DNA of 64,000 nucleotides, taken from Xanthobacteraceae bacterium (GTDB taxonomy: Bacteria; Pseudomonadota; Alphaproteobacteria; Rhizobiales; Xanthobacteraceae). This document shows, in pieces, positions 18,876 to 27,761 of this stretch (its first letter is position 1; each line of letters begins with the position of its first letter). Under the pieces are notes generated by a model. The model saw only the letters and a list, made by a program, of their open reading frames with translations, did not search any database and was not told the DNA's origin. Position numbers and translations under genes: made by a program. The stretch lies in contig JANINJ010000006.1 in the NCBI GenBank assembly GCA_024508855.1, forward strand, positions 164,301-228,300, read 5' to 3'.

Positions 18876-20000
18876 TTATTCCCAGCCCGTGAGTAACGAT
18901 AAATCCTTTTCGGATTGATCGAAAAAGCCCAGAGGCCATTCGTAAATTCCTCCTTTGGAATCAACCCTTGGAGAAATTACACCGTGTCCGTCCTCAGTAA
19001 CGCCCGTGAAGAAATGTATCTGCAGAGACTGATGAGGTAGTTGACCGTTTTTGACAGCCAATCGAGCGCCATTGAGCAGATGATCGCTATGTGTTTCGGC
19101 GACAATCTGCACTCCTGCGGCGGCAAAATGGGCGAGGATTTGTCCCATCGCAGATTGTGCGGACGGATGCAGATGAGCTTCAGGACTATCAATTATGACA
19201 ACTTGCTCATTGCTAGCCGATAACAATGCGACAAGGATCGGGAATGCGTAGGTGAGCCCATATCCAATATTTGCCGGCCGCCTCCAAGGACCTGTGGCAG
19301 ACAATCGAAATTGCAAATTGAGTAACGAGACCTGCGGAAGGGATTGAACATTCGCCTGAGCCCCAAAAAACAAGGCTCCGAGCCAAGCATCAAGTTGCTT
19401 CCGGAATATGCCTGTCGGCTCAGTGGGATGCCGACGGGCTGATGGAACGTCTTCGTCGACTAATTGGTCGTACCAATAAGATGCAAAGCGACCATCGATC
19501 CCAATCGACGAAAATACATCTTCACTCACATTGGGAAAAGGAAATGCATCTGCAGTACCCTCGCGAACCGCGCTTATATAGATTGTCTTTGATAACGTTC
19601 TGATAATTTTTTCTCGCGCATTGATAATATCTCTCACCGAAAGATCATCGTCGTCTGAAGCTTTGACTCCGGTGTTCTGCAGGAACCGCTTTCCAGCTTT
19701 TCCCGAGAACGTCCAATGCATTTTTACTTTGTCTCGCCCTTGAACTATGAACTCGACGGGAGCGGCCAAGATTTCTGACGGAATTACGTCTCCAATAGTC
19801 CCAAGATTCACGAGTGTCCCGTTCAAAGCAAAATTGCGAGGACTCTCGGATGAACGCATATTTTGAGACAGAAGTAGCAGAGGCTGGATCGCTGTTGATT
19901 TTCCTCCACCATTAAAGCCGGTGAGGAGAGTGAGTCCCCCAAACCGGAGGTTCAGATCTTCGAAACATTTGAAGTTCCTAATTTGAAAGTTTGAAATCAT
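18876..20000 (-). CDS. SMC/OLD-like AAA ATPase (DUF3696-type)
   Basis: A 374-aa ABC-class ATPase of the RecF/OLD kind. The N-terminus MISNFQIRNFKCFEDLNL leads to Walker A GFNGGGKST (28-36). Walker B is VVIIDSPEAHLHPSAQ, with VAETHSDHLLNG after it (the H-loop region). No TOPRIM nuclease domain follows, and the short tail resembles DUF3696. ATPases of this type occur in many defence modules, usually paired with an effector. The ATG overlaps the stop of the DUF262 gene, and the unknown gene at 17901 follows after three bases. Confidence 0.85.
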   Translation of the reverse strand: MISNFQIRNFKCFEDLNLRFGGLTLLTGFNGGGKSTAIQPLLLLSQNMRSSESPRNFALNGTLVNLGTIGDVIPSEILAAPVEFIVQGRDKVKMHWTFSGKAGKRFLQNTGVKASDDDDLSVRDIINAREKIIRTLSKTIYISAVREGTADAFPFPNVSEDVFSSIGIDGRFASYWYDQLVDEDVPSARRHPTEPTGIFRKQLDAWLGALFFGAQANVQSLPQVSLLNLQFRLSATGPWRRPANIGYGLTYAFPILVALLSASNEQVVIIDSPEAHLHPSAQSAMGQILAHFAAAGVQIVAETHSDHLLNGARLAVKNGQLPHQSLQIHFFTGVTEDGHGVISPRVDSKGGIYEWPLGFFDQSEKDLSLLTGWE

Positions 20001-21127
20001 GAAAGCGACATCTCCTGAACGACTTTTTCCATCGCCGAGAAACGCTTTTGTACTGCCGACGTGCTGTTTGTAGAATAAGTAATTGACCGAGCATAATCAT
20101 CATCATCAACCAGCTTTATTATTGCGTCTTTAAGCACGTTCTCCGTTGCCGCACTTAGAACTGGAAGGCTACTCATTGTGACTGCGCAAACTTCGAATAG
20201 TGAGATATTGATAACGCTTCGGTAAGGCATCGGCCCCTTAGCGGCTAGCGACTTCCTGAATGCGTGCTCTTTAAACATGCTTCGGTTCAAGTTCATCGCA
20301 CGATCAAACTTTTCGCGTAGAACAGAGCGATCCTCCTCCGACAATGATGCCAGCGCCGTTAATCCATCGGCGAGAAAACCGTCCATGTCCCCGGTCTTGT
20401 ATTTTTCTCTACCAAGGAGTTTAAATGCACAGAAGCGGTTGATCGCTTCTCGATCTCGCATCGTTTTTGGATTTAAGGATTGCCCGGTTGCAGAGCGGAA
20501 AGCATCACCTTCTGCTGCACTCTTCAACCAGTTCGTCGCTTCTCCGTTATAGAGCGCATTGCGCATCTGTTGGCGCGTCAGCGGCTCACCACTGTTCACT
20601 CGTTCAAAAATGTCTAATCGAGCGCGCTCGGGAGCTTTTGCATCCAAAATGTACATCGTCAATTGAGTATCTTGAATCCGCTCTTGGAGACTTAAAGGCA
20701 AATCACTGAAGAATTTCCCTTCCAAGGCATGCGAACCGGTCCCATCTTCACCGCTTGTTAGCCCTGACAACTTGAACGTGTTTCCTAAGTAGCGAGCGAA
20801 GGTCGTAAGCCGCTGCAATCCATCAACTACAATAATCCTGCCGTCCCGGGCTTCCGCCACGTAGAAGACCGGAAGAGGGATGCGCATCACGCAGCTCTCA
20901 ATTAGTTTGGATTGCTTCTGGTTCGGCCAAACGAAATCGCGCTGAAAATCAGGATCAAGTATGTACCTTTTGTTTTCAATTCTTTTTACGACCTCGGACA
21001 CGGAACGTGTTTCGGTTCGAACGAAGACCGCATCAAGGGGATAATCACCCCATCCATCACTCGTAGTAGGATCCAGGCCCTCCGGCTTCTCATCGAATAA
21101 TGGGGTATCGGATGTATTATCGTTCAT
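19997..21127 (-). CDS. DUF262 protein without a fused HNH domain
   Basis: A 376-aa DUF262 protein. The N-terminal module shows DPDFQRDFVW (58-67) and DGLQRLTTF (102-110), the ParB/Srx-like nucleotide-binding motifs shared with GmrS, SspE and BrxU. In GmrSD-type enzymes a DUF1524 HNH nuclease follows; I see no HNH motif in the C-terminal half. It lies 42 bases after the hsdR stop and overlaps the ATPase start by four bases. It links the restriction genes to the ATPase/unknown pair and may be a sensor or NTPase in that set. Confidence 0.85.
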   Translation of the reverse strand: MNDNTSDTPLFDEKPEGLDPTTSDGWGDYPLDAVFVRTETRSVSEVVKRIENKRYILDPDFQRDFVWPNQKQSKLIESCVMRIPLPVFYVAEARDGRIIVVDGLQRLTTFARYLGNTFKLSGLTSGEDGTGSHALEGKFFSDLPLSLQERIQDTQLTMYILDAKAPERARLDIFERVNSGEPLTRQQMRNALYNGEATNWLKSAAEGDAFRSATGQSLNPKTMRDREAINRFCAFKLLGREKYKTGDMDGFLADGLTALASLSEEDRSVLREKFDRAMNLNRSMFKEHAFRKSLAAKGPMPYRSVINISLFEVCAVTMSSLPVLSAATENVLKDAIIKLVDDDDYARSITYSTNSTSAVQKRFSAMEKVVQEMSLS

Positions 21128-21169
21128 GCTTTAGCGCCATCAATAATCGGCCGTGTTTCTGGGTGCTTA

Positions 21170-23479
21170 CTAAGTGTCGTATAAATATCGTTGGAAGCCA
21201 ACAAAAGTGTCGCGTATTACCTGTACACTCCCAAGCTGCGATGCTGCGTCATCGATGGTATGGTACTTTAGTTGGATCAACCCTCCCAGCTTCTCTTGAT
21301 CAAGTTCGCCGACGCCCTGCTTTACGTATTGGGAGAGAACGAAATCGAGAAAAGCCTGTAGATTCGAATCGTATCGGGAGAGAATGTCACCTCGCCGAGA
21401 TCGTACACGTTCTGAGCGAGTGATCGGGGCCAGCGCAAAGGCGATGTAGCCCAACACATCGAATACGTCGCTTTTCTCGGCGTTGATCATCCGACTGATT
21501 TCGAGCAGCTGTTCCTCACCGAACCCTTTTTCGGACAGTGCCAATAGCAAGGCCTTGCGGGTATCCGGCTTGCTCCATAGCCGCCGCAATTCGTCCTCGT
21601 CCTTGAAGAAGCGCGGCAATTCGCCAAAGAGTTTCTCCACCATCTGGTTTGCCGAAATTGGTTTGCCGTCCGGACTCCAGTAGCTCGTCGCCATCATGCT
21701 CTGGATGGTGCGCTCCTTGCCGTCCGCGAGCCTGATCCTGATCTTCCTTGGCCTTTCGCCTGGATCGTCATCATCGCCGCCGGTTGCCGTGACACCCTGT
21801 GGTCCGAAGACGGTCGTTGCTCTCGACGTGGCAGGTTCCAGCGGTTCGCCATCCCACTCCGGATCGTTGAAGTGCTCATAAGCCTTCACGAAGTCGTAGA
21901 TCGTGAAATAGTCCTTGCCGTCGAATAGCCGGGTGCCGCGCCCGATAATCTGCTTGAACTCGATCATGGTGCCGACCGGGCGCATCAGCACGATATTCCG
22001 GACGTTACGGGCATCGACGCCGGTGGAAAGCTTCTGCGAGGTGGTGAGGATCGTCGGAATGGTCTTGTCGTTGTTCTGAAACGCGCGCAGCCATTGATCG
22101 CCCCGCGCACCATCCTCGGCCGTGACCCGCACGCAATAGTTCGGATCGCTTGACGTTTTCATCTGGTTGATCAGGTCGCGTACCAACGCCGCATGCCCCT
22201 GTGTGGCGCAGAAAATCAGCGTCTTTTCGCGCGGGTCGATCTGATCCATGAATAGCTTGACACGGTAACGTTCTCGTTCCTCGATCTCGATGGTGCGATT
22301 AAATTCCGGTTCGCGATATCGCTTTCCTTCTTCGATCTCGCCTTCCACCACTATGTCGTCTGGCATCCAGATGTAATCGTCCAGCGTGGTGGCAATCTGC
22401 TTCACCTTGAATGGCGTCAGGAATCCGTCGTTGATACCGTCCTTTAACGAATAGATGTAAACTGGTTCGCCGAAATAGGCGTAGGTATCGACGTTATCGC
22501 GCCGTTTCGGCGTCGCGGTGAGGCCGATCTGCACGGCGGGCATAAAATAATCGAGAATGCCACGCCAGTTGCTTTCGTCGTTGGCGCCGCCGCGATGGCA
22601 CTCATCGATGATGATGAGGTCGAAGAAACCCGGAGGATACTCACCGAAATAGGGCGCGGGCGCGCCTGCGGCGTCGGTGCCACTCATGAAGGTCTGGAAG
22701 ATGGTGAAGAAGATGCTGGCGTTCTTAGGCACCCGGCCGTGTTTTCGGATTTCATCGGGCTTGATCCGCGCCAGCGCATCCTCCGGAAAGGCCGAGAAGG
22801 CGTTATAGGCCTGATCGGCGAGAATGTTTCGGTCGGTGAGAAACAGGATGCGCGGCCGTCGGTCCGGCTTCCGGGTGAGATTCCAGCGGCTCTGAAACAG
22901 CGCCCAGGCAATCTGAAACGCGATGGCGGTCTTGCCGGTGCCGGTGGCGAGCGTCAGCAGGATACGCTGCTTGCCTACGGCAATCGCCTCAAGTGCGTTC
23001 TCGATAGCGTTATGTTGGTAGTAGCGGGTCTGCCATGTGCCACCACGCTCCTCGAACGGCACGGCGGCGAAACGGCCGCGCCATTCGTTCGGCGCTTTGA
23101 ACACCTCGGTCCACAGTTCTTCGGGGGTCGGATAGCGGTCGATATAGCCCTCGGCACCACTCGCCATGTCGATACGGTAGATGCGACGGCCGTTGGTGGA
23201 GAAAGCAAAACGCGCCTGCAGCTTCGCGGCATAGGCCTTGGCCTGCCCGACGCCTTCGGTGTCACCCTTATCGCGCGCCTTGGCCTCAATCACCGCCAGC
23301 TTGTGGTTGCGGAAGGTGAGGACGTAATCGGCGATCTCGGCCTTGCCACGCCGTCCGGCGCCCTCGATACGACCAGGGCAGATGGTTTCGCGCCGAACGC
23401 GACTGTCGGCGACAATACCCCACCCGGCTTCTCGTAGCGTGGGGTCGACCAACTCGGCGCGGGTCTCGGCCTCGTTCAC
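21170..23479 (-). CDS. hsdR: Type I restriction enzyme, R subunit (HsdR)
   Basis: A 769-aa ATP-dependent translocase and nuclease. The N-terminal PD-(D/E)XK site is visible as D51 and E65-A-K67 (ADYVLTF...AVIEAKA). The helicase core has Walker A ATGTGKT and the DECH box (IIIDECHRGG), then motifs III-VI (TATPKR; IIGRGTRLF). The C-terminus resembles the EcoEI R_C region. The ATG overlaps the hsdS stop, so the order is hsdM-hsdS-hsdR with coupled translation. The active-site residues appear intact. Confidence 0.95.
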   Translation of the reverse strand: MNEAETRAELVDPTLREAGWGIVADSRVRRETICPGRIEGAGRRGKAEIADYVLTFRNHKLAVIEAKARDKGDTEGVGQAKAYAAKLQARFAFSTNGRRIYRIDMASGAEGYIDRYPTPEELWTEVFKAPNEWRGRFAAVPFEERGGTWQTRYYQHNAIENALEAIAVGKQRILLTLATGTGKTAIAFQIAWALFQSRWNLTRKPDRRPRILFLTDRNILADQAYNAFSAFPEDALARIKPDEIRKHGRVPKNASIFFTIFQTFMSGTDAAGAPAPYFGEYPPGFFDLIIIDECHRGGANDESNWRGILDYFMPAVQIGLTATPKRRDNVDTYAYFGEPVYIYSLKDGINDGFLTPFKVKQIATTLDDYIWMPDDIVVEGEIEEGKRYREPEFNRTIEIEERERYRVKLFMDQIDPREKTLIFCATQGHAALVRDLINQMKTSSDPNYCVRVTAEDGARGDQWLRAFQNNDKTIPTILTTSQKLSTGVDARNVRNIVLMRPVGTMIEFKQIIGRGTRLFDGKDYFTIYDFVKAYEHFNDPEWDGEPLEPATSRATTVFGPQGVTATGGDDDDPGERPRKIRIRLADGKERTIQSMMATSYWSPDGKPISANQMVEKLFGELPRFFKDEDELRRLWSKPDTRKALLLALSEKGFGEEQLLEISRMINAEKSDVFDVLGYIAFALAPITRSERVRSRRGDILSRYDSNLQAFLDFVLSQYVKQGVGELDQEKLGGLIQLKYHTIDDAASQLGSVQVIRDTFVGFQRYLYDT

Positions 23480-24732
23480 TCCGCCGCCTCTTTGATGGCT
23501 AACGACGACGACGCGGTCAGTTCGCCGGAAAAGGCTTTTTGCAGAATAGACTGTTTTAGCTCATCAATAGCCTCGCCCCTCTTTCGGTAGATGGCTTCGA
23601 GGCTTCGCGTTTTACGGTACATCGAGTCCATTTTCTGAATGATTGACTGTTGCTTTGCGACTGAGGGCAATCGAACGGGTAAGCGCTGTATTATACCCAT
23701 GTTCAATCCAGCCATTATCGACCCCTTCGCTTGTTCATTCAGAAACGTTCGAGCGGTTGGATGATAGAGAAAATAGGCTTGCAAGTATTTCGGTAGACAC
23801 CGGTTTTGATCCAAGGAAATGCAACAAAGATGCTTTGTATTTATCGCCACCGGAATATCTTCAGGAACAATCGCACAGCGACCACAGGTGCCCATTATCG
23901 TAATGAGCACATCGCCCGGGCGAACCTGATAACGGGAGAGTTGCTCGAATTTTGCGGGCGTAATGAAACGACTTCTGCCCCAGCGAAATTCATTCGCAAC
24001 AACATTATCAATTCCTAGGACAGCTATTCCGCTTTCAACAAACTCACCATGCAAGAGTTGGCTGCCGAATGGACCTGTTCTAATTGAGCCCTTCTCTGCC
24101 AGTGCTAGCGCGGCGACTGTTGTCATCCCCCACTCTTGATCACTCGTGTCAGCAAAAATGCGGGTCATCAGCCCGACCTCGAATAACTCGCGGGCGTTTT
24201 TAAGATTTTTCGCGGCGTTTGCGGTTGCGGTCGCCAAGCCCGCAAAGGCGTCATCCAAAATGGCAACGATGCGACGTTGTTCAGGCAACGGAGGAAGCGG
24301 GATCGGCACTTCTTTGAGCTTGCCACTAGAAAGCTCCTTGAACGTCGCCCCGGTCCCAAGATCGTTCAGCAGACCGACTATGCTGCCGAGATAATAGAAA
24401 AGGTATTTGTGATCCACGTTGGCCTTGGGCACCAACCCTTTGCAGCCTTGATTGGTCGCCATTTGCACCGAGTTGATAACTAGGTGGCCAATGGGAGCAC
24501 GCGAGGACAGAATGACAGACCGTGGTGGAAGCAAATTTGCAGCCGCTAGTCCGGCATCAGTGAGTTGTCGTTCTGTCTGCGCGACGTAAGGTTCGCTTCG
24601 CCCGCCCATTTCGGCAGGCGTAATCCACATATGCGATCCACCCCAATTGGCCGCTACGCTGGTTTTAGGCGTGCCGCCATTTACCACCTCGCAGACCTCC
24701 CCAATGGTAACCTTGCGCCACCCTTCCCTCAC
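23476..24732 (-). CDS. hsdS: Type I restriction enzyme, specificity subunit (HsdS)
   Basis: A 418-aa DNA-recognition subunit with two target-recognition domains separated by helical repeats. The first ends at LPPLPEQRRIVAILDDAFAGL (~145-165). The second ends at LPSVAKQQSIIQKMDSMYRKTR (~375-395). The N-terminus (GWRKVTIGEVCEVVNGGTPKTS) is a classic TRD start. GC content drops in the second TRD, as is common where specificity domains are exchanged. It overlaps hsdM and hsdR by four bases each. Confidence 0.95.
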   Translation of the reverse strand: MREGWRKVTIGEVCEVVNGGTPKTSVAANWGGSHMWITPAEMGGRSEPYVAQTERQLTDAGLAAANLLPPRSVILSSRAPIGHLVINSVQMATNQGCKGLVPKANVDHKYLFYYLGSIVGLLNDLGTGATFKELSSGKLKEVPIPLPPLPEQRRIVAILDDAFAGLATATANAAKNLKNARELFEVGLMTRIFADTSDQEWGMTTVAALALAEKGSIRTGPFGSQLLHGEFVESGIAVLGIDNVVANEFRWGRSRFITPAKFEQLSRYQVRPGDVLITIMGTCGRCAIVPEDIPVAINTKHLCCISLDQNRCLPKYLQAYFLYHPTARTFLNEQAKGSIMAGLNMGIIQRLPVRLPSVAKQQSIIQKMDSMYRKTRSLEAIYRKRGEAIDELKQSILQKAFSGELTASSSLAIKEAAE

Positions 24733-26183
24733 AGCATTCTCCCGATACCAGCAAGGATTTCCGCGCTCTCAGCATCTAACGCCGCCATCTCGGTTATGAT
24801 GTCCTTTGGATCGCGCAACGCCATCTTCTCGGACTTGTTCGGGTTCTTCACCGAGAGGTCATAGGTCATTGTGTCGATGCTTTTGGCATCAACCGTCCAT
24901 GAATTTGCGCTATCTTTGAACTTGACCTGCAACGCGACGAAGTCCGTGAGGTCGTCATCATTGAGCGGATTGGTCTTGCCGAGGTTGCGGCCGGGCTCGC
25001 ACTTGTAGAACCAGATTTTTCGCGTCGGCGCGCCCTTCTCGAAGAACAGCACGACGGTTTTCACGCCCGCACCCTGGAAGGTGCCGCCCGGCATGTCGAG
25101 CACCGTGTGCAGATTGCAGCTACCCAAAAGCTCCTTGCGCAACGCCACCGAGGCGTTGTCGGTGTTTGAGAGAAACGTGCTCTTGATAACGATGGCGGCG
25201 CGACCGCCCGCCTTCAGCGATTTGATGAAATGCTGCAGGAACAGAAATGCGGTCTCCCCGGTCCTGATCTCGAAATTCTGCTGCACCTCCGGCCGCTCCT
25301 TGCCGCCGAACGGCGGATTCGCCAGCACGACGGCGTAGCGGTCTTTCTCCTGAATATCGCTGATATTTTCCGCCAGCGTGTTGACGTGGACAATATTCGG
25401 CGCGTCGATGCCATGCAGGATCATGTTCATGATGCCGATGACATAGGCAAGGCTCTTCTTTTCCTTGCCGTAGAATGTCTTCTCCTGAAGCGTCTTGAGG
25501 TCTTTGGTCGAAAGATCAGGCTTGCCGCGCAGATAATCGAACGCTTCGCACAGGAACCCGGCCGATCCGCAGGCGCCGTCGTAGATGCGCTCGCCGATCT
25601 TCGGCTTTACTACCTGGATCATGGCACGGATCAGCGGTCGCGGCGTGTAATACTCGCCGCCATTGCGCCCGGCATTGCCCATATTGCGGAGTTTCGCCTC
25701 GTAGAGATGCGACAACTCGTGCTTTTCCTGCTGCGAGCGAAAGCGCAGTCCATCAACAAGCTCCAGCGCGTCGCGTAACGAATAGCCACTCCGGAATTTG
25801 TTTTCGATCTCGGAGAATATCTCGCCGATCTTGTATTCGATGGTATCGGCTGTCTCTGCACGCGCTCTGAAGCCTTTCAGGTAGGGAAACAGCTTTTCGT
25901 CGATATAGGCGATCAGGTCATCGCCGGTCAGCGCCTTGTCGTGATCGAAGCTCCCGTCCTTCTTCTTCGGTGCGGCCCAGACTGACCAGCGGTATTTGGC
26001 ATCGATGATGGGTTGATATTTCTTGCCAGACAACTCGGCCTTCTGCGCGTTGGCGCGCTCAAGATCACCAAGATACTTGAGAAACAGAATCCAGGAAGTC
26101 TGCTCGGTGTAGTCTAGTTCGGTGGCGCATCCGGCTTCTTTCCGGAGGACGTCGTCGATATCCTTGAAGGTCTGTTCAAACAT
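24729..26183 (-). CDS. hsdM: Type I restriction enzyme, DNA adenine methyltransferase (HsdM)
   Basis: A 484-aa N6-adenine methylase. It has the HsdM N-terminal helical domain (FEQTFKDIDDVLRKEAGCATELDYTEQTSWILFLKYL), the SAM motif DGACGSAGFL and the catalytic NPPF (VVLANPPFGG). The open frame runs up to 26303, but ATG 26183 is where family sequence begins, and the upstream part reads through a perfect hairpin. It is the first gene of a six-gene minus-strand unit. Confidence 0.95.
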   Translation of the reverse strand: MFEQTFKDIDDVLRKEAGCATELDYTEQTSWILFLKYLGDLERANAQKAELSGKKYQPIIDAKYRWSVWAAPKKKDGSFDHDKALTGDDLIAYIDEKLFPYLKGFRARAETADTIEYKIGEIFSEIENKFRSGYSLRDALELVDGLRFRSQQEKHELSHLYEAKLRNMGNAGRNGGEYYTPRPLIRAMIQVVKPKIGERIYDGACGSAGFLCEAFDYLRGKPDLSTKDLKTLQEKTFYGKEKKSLAYVIGIMNMILHGIDAPNIVHVNTLAENISDIQEKDRYAVVLANPPFGGKERPEVQQNFEIRTGETAFLFLQHFIKSLKAGGRAAIVIKSTFLSNTDNASVALRKELLGSCNLHTVLDMPGGTFQGAGVKTVVLFFEKGAPTRKIWFYKCEPGRNLGKTNPLNDDDLTDFVALQVKFKDSANSWTVDAKSIDTMTYDLSVKNPNKSEKMALRDPKDIITEMAALDAESAEILAGIGRML

Positions 26184-26200
26184 TTTTCTGCTATTGCCCT

Positions 26201-26233
26201 GCCCCACCGGTTGGCGAAGCGAACCGGTGGGGC
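26201..26233. promoter_or_regulatory. Perfect 12-bp hairpin upstream of hsdM
   Basis: GCCCCACCGGTT and AACCGGTGGGGC pair perfectly around a 9-base loop, 17 bases before the hsdM start. It lacks a T-run. It could be an operator, a 5'-leader structure limiting methylase translation, or a REP-like repeat. Confidence 0.45.
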
Positions 26234-26473
26234 AACTTAACAGGCAGATAAAGACAAGAGAACCGGAACGATGGCCGTCAATTAGTCGGGTGAGTGAACC
26301 CACCCCCTGGTCACGGGTCCCTGCCAGGCCACCCCCGCCATGTTGGGGGCATTCGCCGCCCCCGAAATATGAGAGCCTTTAAGTCGATTTTGCCACTCTT
26401 GATCGTCACCCCTTTGGACAACACAGGCTTCAAGCAAGGCCCTCCAAAAGCATCGATATAGCGACAGTAAGGC

Positions 26474-26941
26474 CTATGGTCGCATTTCGGGATTCATCCA
26501 ACGACCGTGCGCAACGCGATTGAACAGGTCCGCGGGCCTGATCCGCTCCCAAACAACCTTATCTAGATTCTCACGAGTGAACATCGCGTTGATAGCGTTC
26601 TCATCAAAGCTCTCACGCCCGTAGACGTCGATTACGGGACAGCCGCCGTGGATAAAAATGTTCTGTATAGCCGGATACTTCGCAAGCAGCGCTGGCAGCA
26701 ACTTCACCAAATCATTTTGGAAGCCCCTTTGCGCCGCAGACGGGCTGACCGCGCATCCGTTTACCTGATACCAAATGTCTGGCGCTTCTACACTTCCGGT
26801 AGTGCGAAGATGCTCTGCCTTCACATTGAGCGTGGATGCAACCATTGCCGGATCAATCGGCGCGGATCCAGATATTGCCGGATCGATAATCATTGTTGAA
26901 ATTGCAGAAAAGAAAAACAACCAAACCCTAATCACATTCAC
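26474..26941 (-). CDS. Small exported hypothetical protein
   Basis: Not recognised. A 155-aa protein with an N-terminal hydrophobic signal (VIRVWLFFFSAISTMII), so probably periplasmic. Two Cys residues in the mature part (NGCAV, GGCPV) could form a disulphide. It stands alone between the restriction operon and the replication module. Cargo of unknown role. Confidence 0.6.
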   Translation of the reverse strand: MNVIRVWLFFFSAISTMIIDPAISGSAPIDPAMVASTLNVKAEHLRTTGSVEAPDIWYQVNGCAVSPSAAQRGFQNDLVKLLPALLAKYPAIQNIFIHGGCPVIDVYGRESFDENAINAMFTRENLDKVVWERIRPADLFNRVAHGRWMNPEMRP

Positions 26942-27148
26942 CCCCCGGTTGGTGATCCCAAATTTAAATCTGACCGTCGCGGCTCCCCATCATGTCAGGC
27001 GCATATCTGTAACCTCACAAACCTTACAGTTCTTGACGAACGATAATCGATTCCAGCACCCGATCAATTAGCTATTCCGCCATCTCATCACAGAGCATCG
27101 GCAACCGATAGGGTTGCGCGATCAAGAACGATGATAGAGGGGACAAAC

Positions 27149-27433
27149 ATGCAAATGATCGCGATCCGGCGCTATCCGATTGAGGGCCCGCGAACCGGGT
27201 GTGAATATCAAGCCACGGACTACCTGTACCGCAGGCGAGAGCGATTTTATTTGAGAGAGACGACGAACGGCCACCCGGACGAACGGGACAGGACCCAGCG
27301 CGTCGGCCTTGGATACGTCTATCGATGGTTGAGCGAGATACCGGAGCAAATCGAGCGTGTGGTTATAGAGGGTGGATTGGCGCGCTCCGGCCCGGAAGAC
27401 ACTGACCCGGAAGATTCCGGCCCCCGCTCTTGA
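27149..27433 (+). CDS. Small hypothetical protein (94 aa)
   Basis: Not recognised. ATG 27149 has GAGGGG six bases upstream; an in-frame ATG at 27131 is less well placed. The product is soluble and rich in charged residues (YLYRRRERFYLRETTNG). It is convergent with the primase-helicase gene, and the repeat region lies between them. Confidence 0.45.
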   Translation: MQMIAIRRYPIEGPRTGCEYQATDYLYRRRERFYLRETTNGHPDERDRTQRVGLGYVYRWLSEIPEQIERVVIEGGLARSGPEDTDPEDSGPRS

Positions 27434-27526
27434 ACGCCTTGTCGCCGAAAGGCTTTCCGGTTGAAGGGCCGTCGCCACCGCGCGGCGGTCCAATCAAGCT
27501 CCCCCAGAAACCGCCAACCGATGTGC

Positions 27527-27756
27527 TGGCGTCATTGTCGGCAGTGGGTCAGGGGTATAGGGAGAGAAATAGTAAGAGGGGGAATCGGCAATTTTTATCC
27601 ATAGACGACTCTGACACCACTATACCCCCTGACACCATGCCGACAATGACGCCAACACACACCCCTCGGTTGGCCAAAACCCGGCAGTCTATTCGCTCCG
27701 TGCCGCCGATAGTGACGCCAACGCCGACACTGACGCCAGTGCCGACAATGACGCCA
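27527..27756. repeat. Iteron-like TGACGCCA repeats beside the primase-helicase gene
   Basis: The octamer TGACGCCA occurs at 27647, 27713, 27731 and 27749 on the plus strand and inverted at 27527. The last three copies are exactly 18 bases apart. The inverted copy and the 27647 copy are each part of a ~35-base imperfect inverted repeat (27527-27560 against 27620-27654) that extends through a GTCAGGGG/CCCCTGAC arm. Location next to a primase-helicase suggests a replication origin. A small open frame across it (27430-27765) encodes only the repeat as Thr-Pro runs and is not taken as a gene. Confidence 0.6.
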
Positions 27757-27761
27757 GCCGC

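Noticed and set aside
18876-21127. GmrSD or Septu system
   Set aside because: DUF262 has no DUF1524/HNH domain and no HNH partner follows the ATPase, so neither definition is met.
27527-27756. CRISPR array
   Set aside because: Units are 8-18 bp without unique spacers of regular length, and no cas genes are present.
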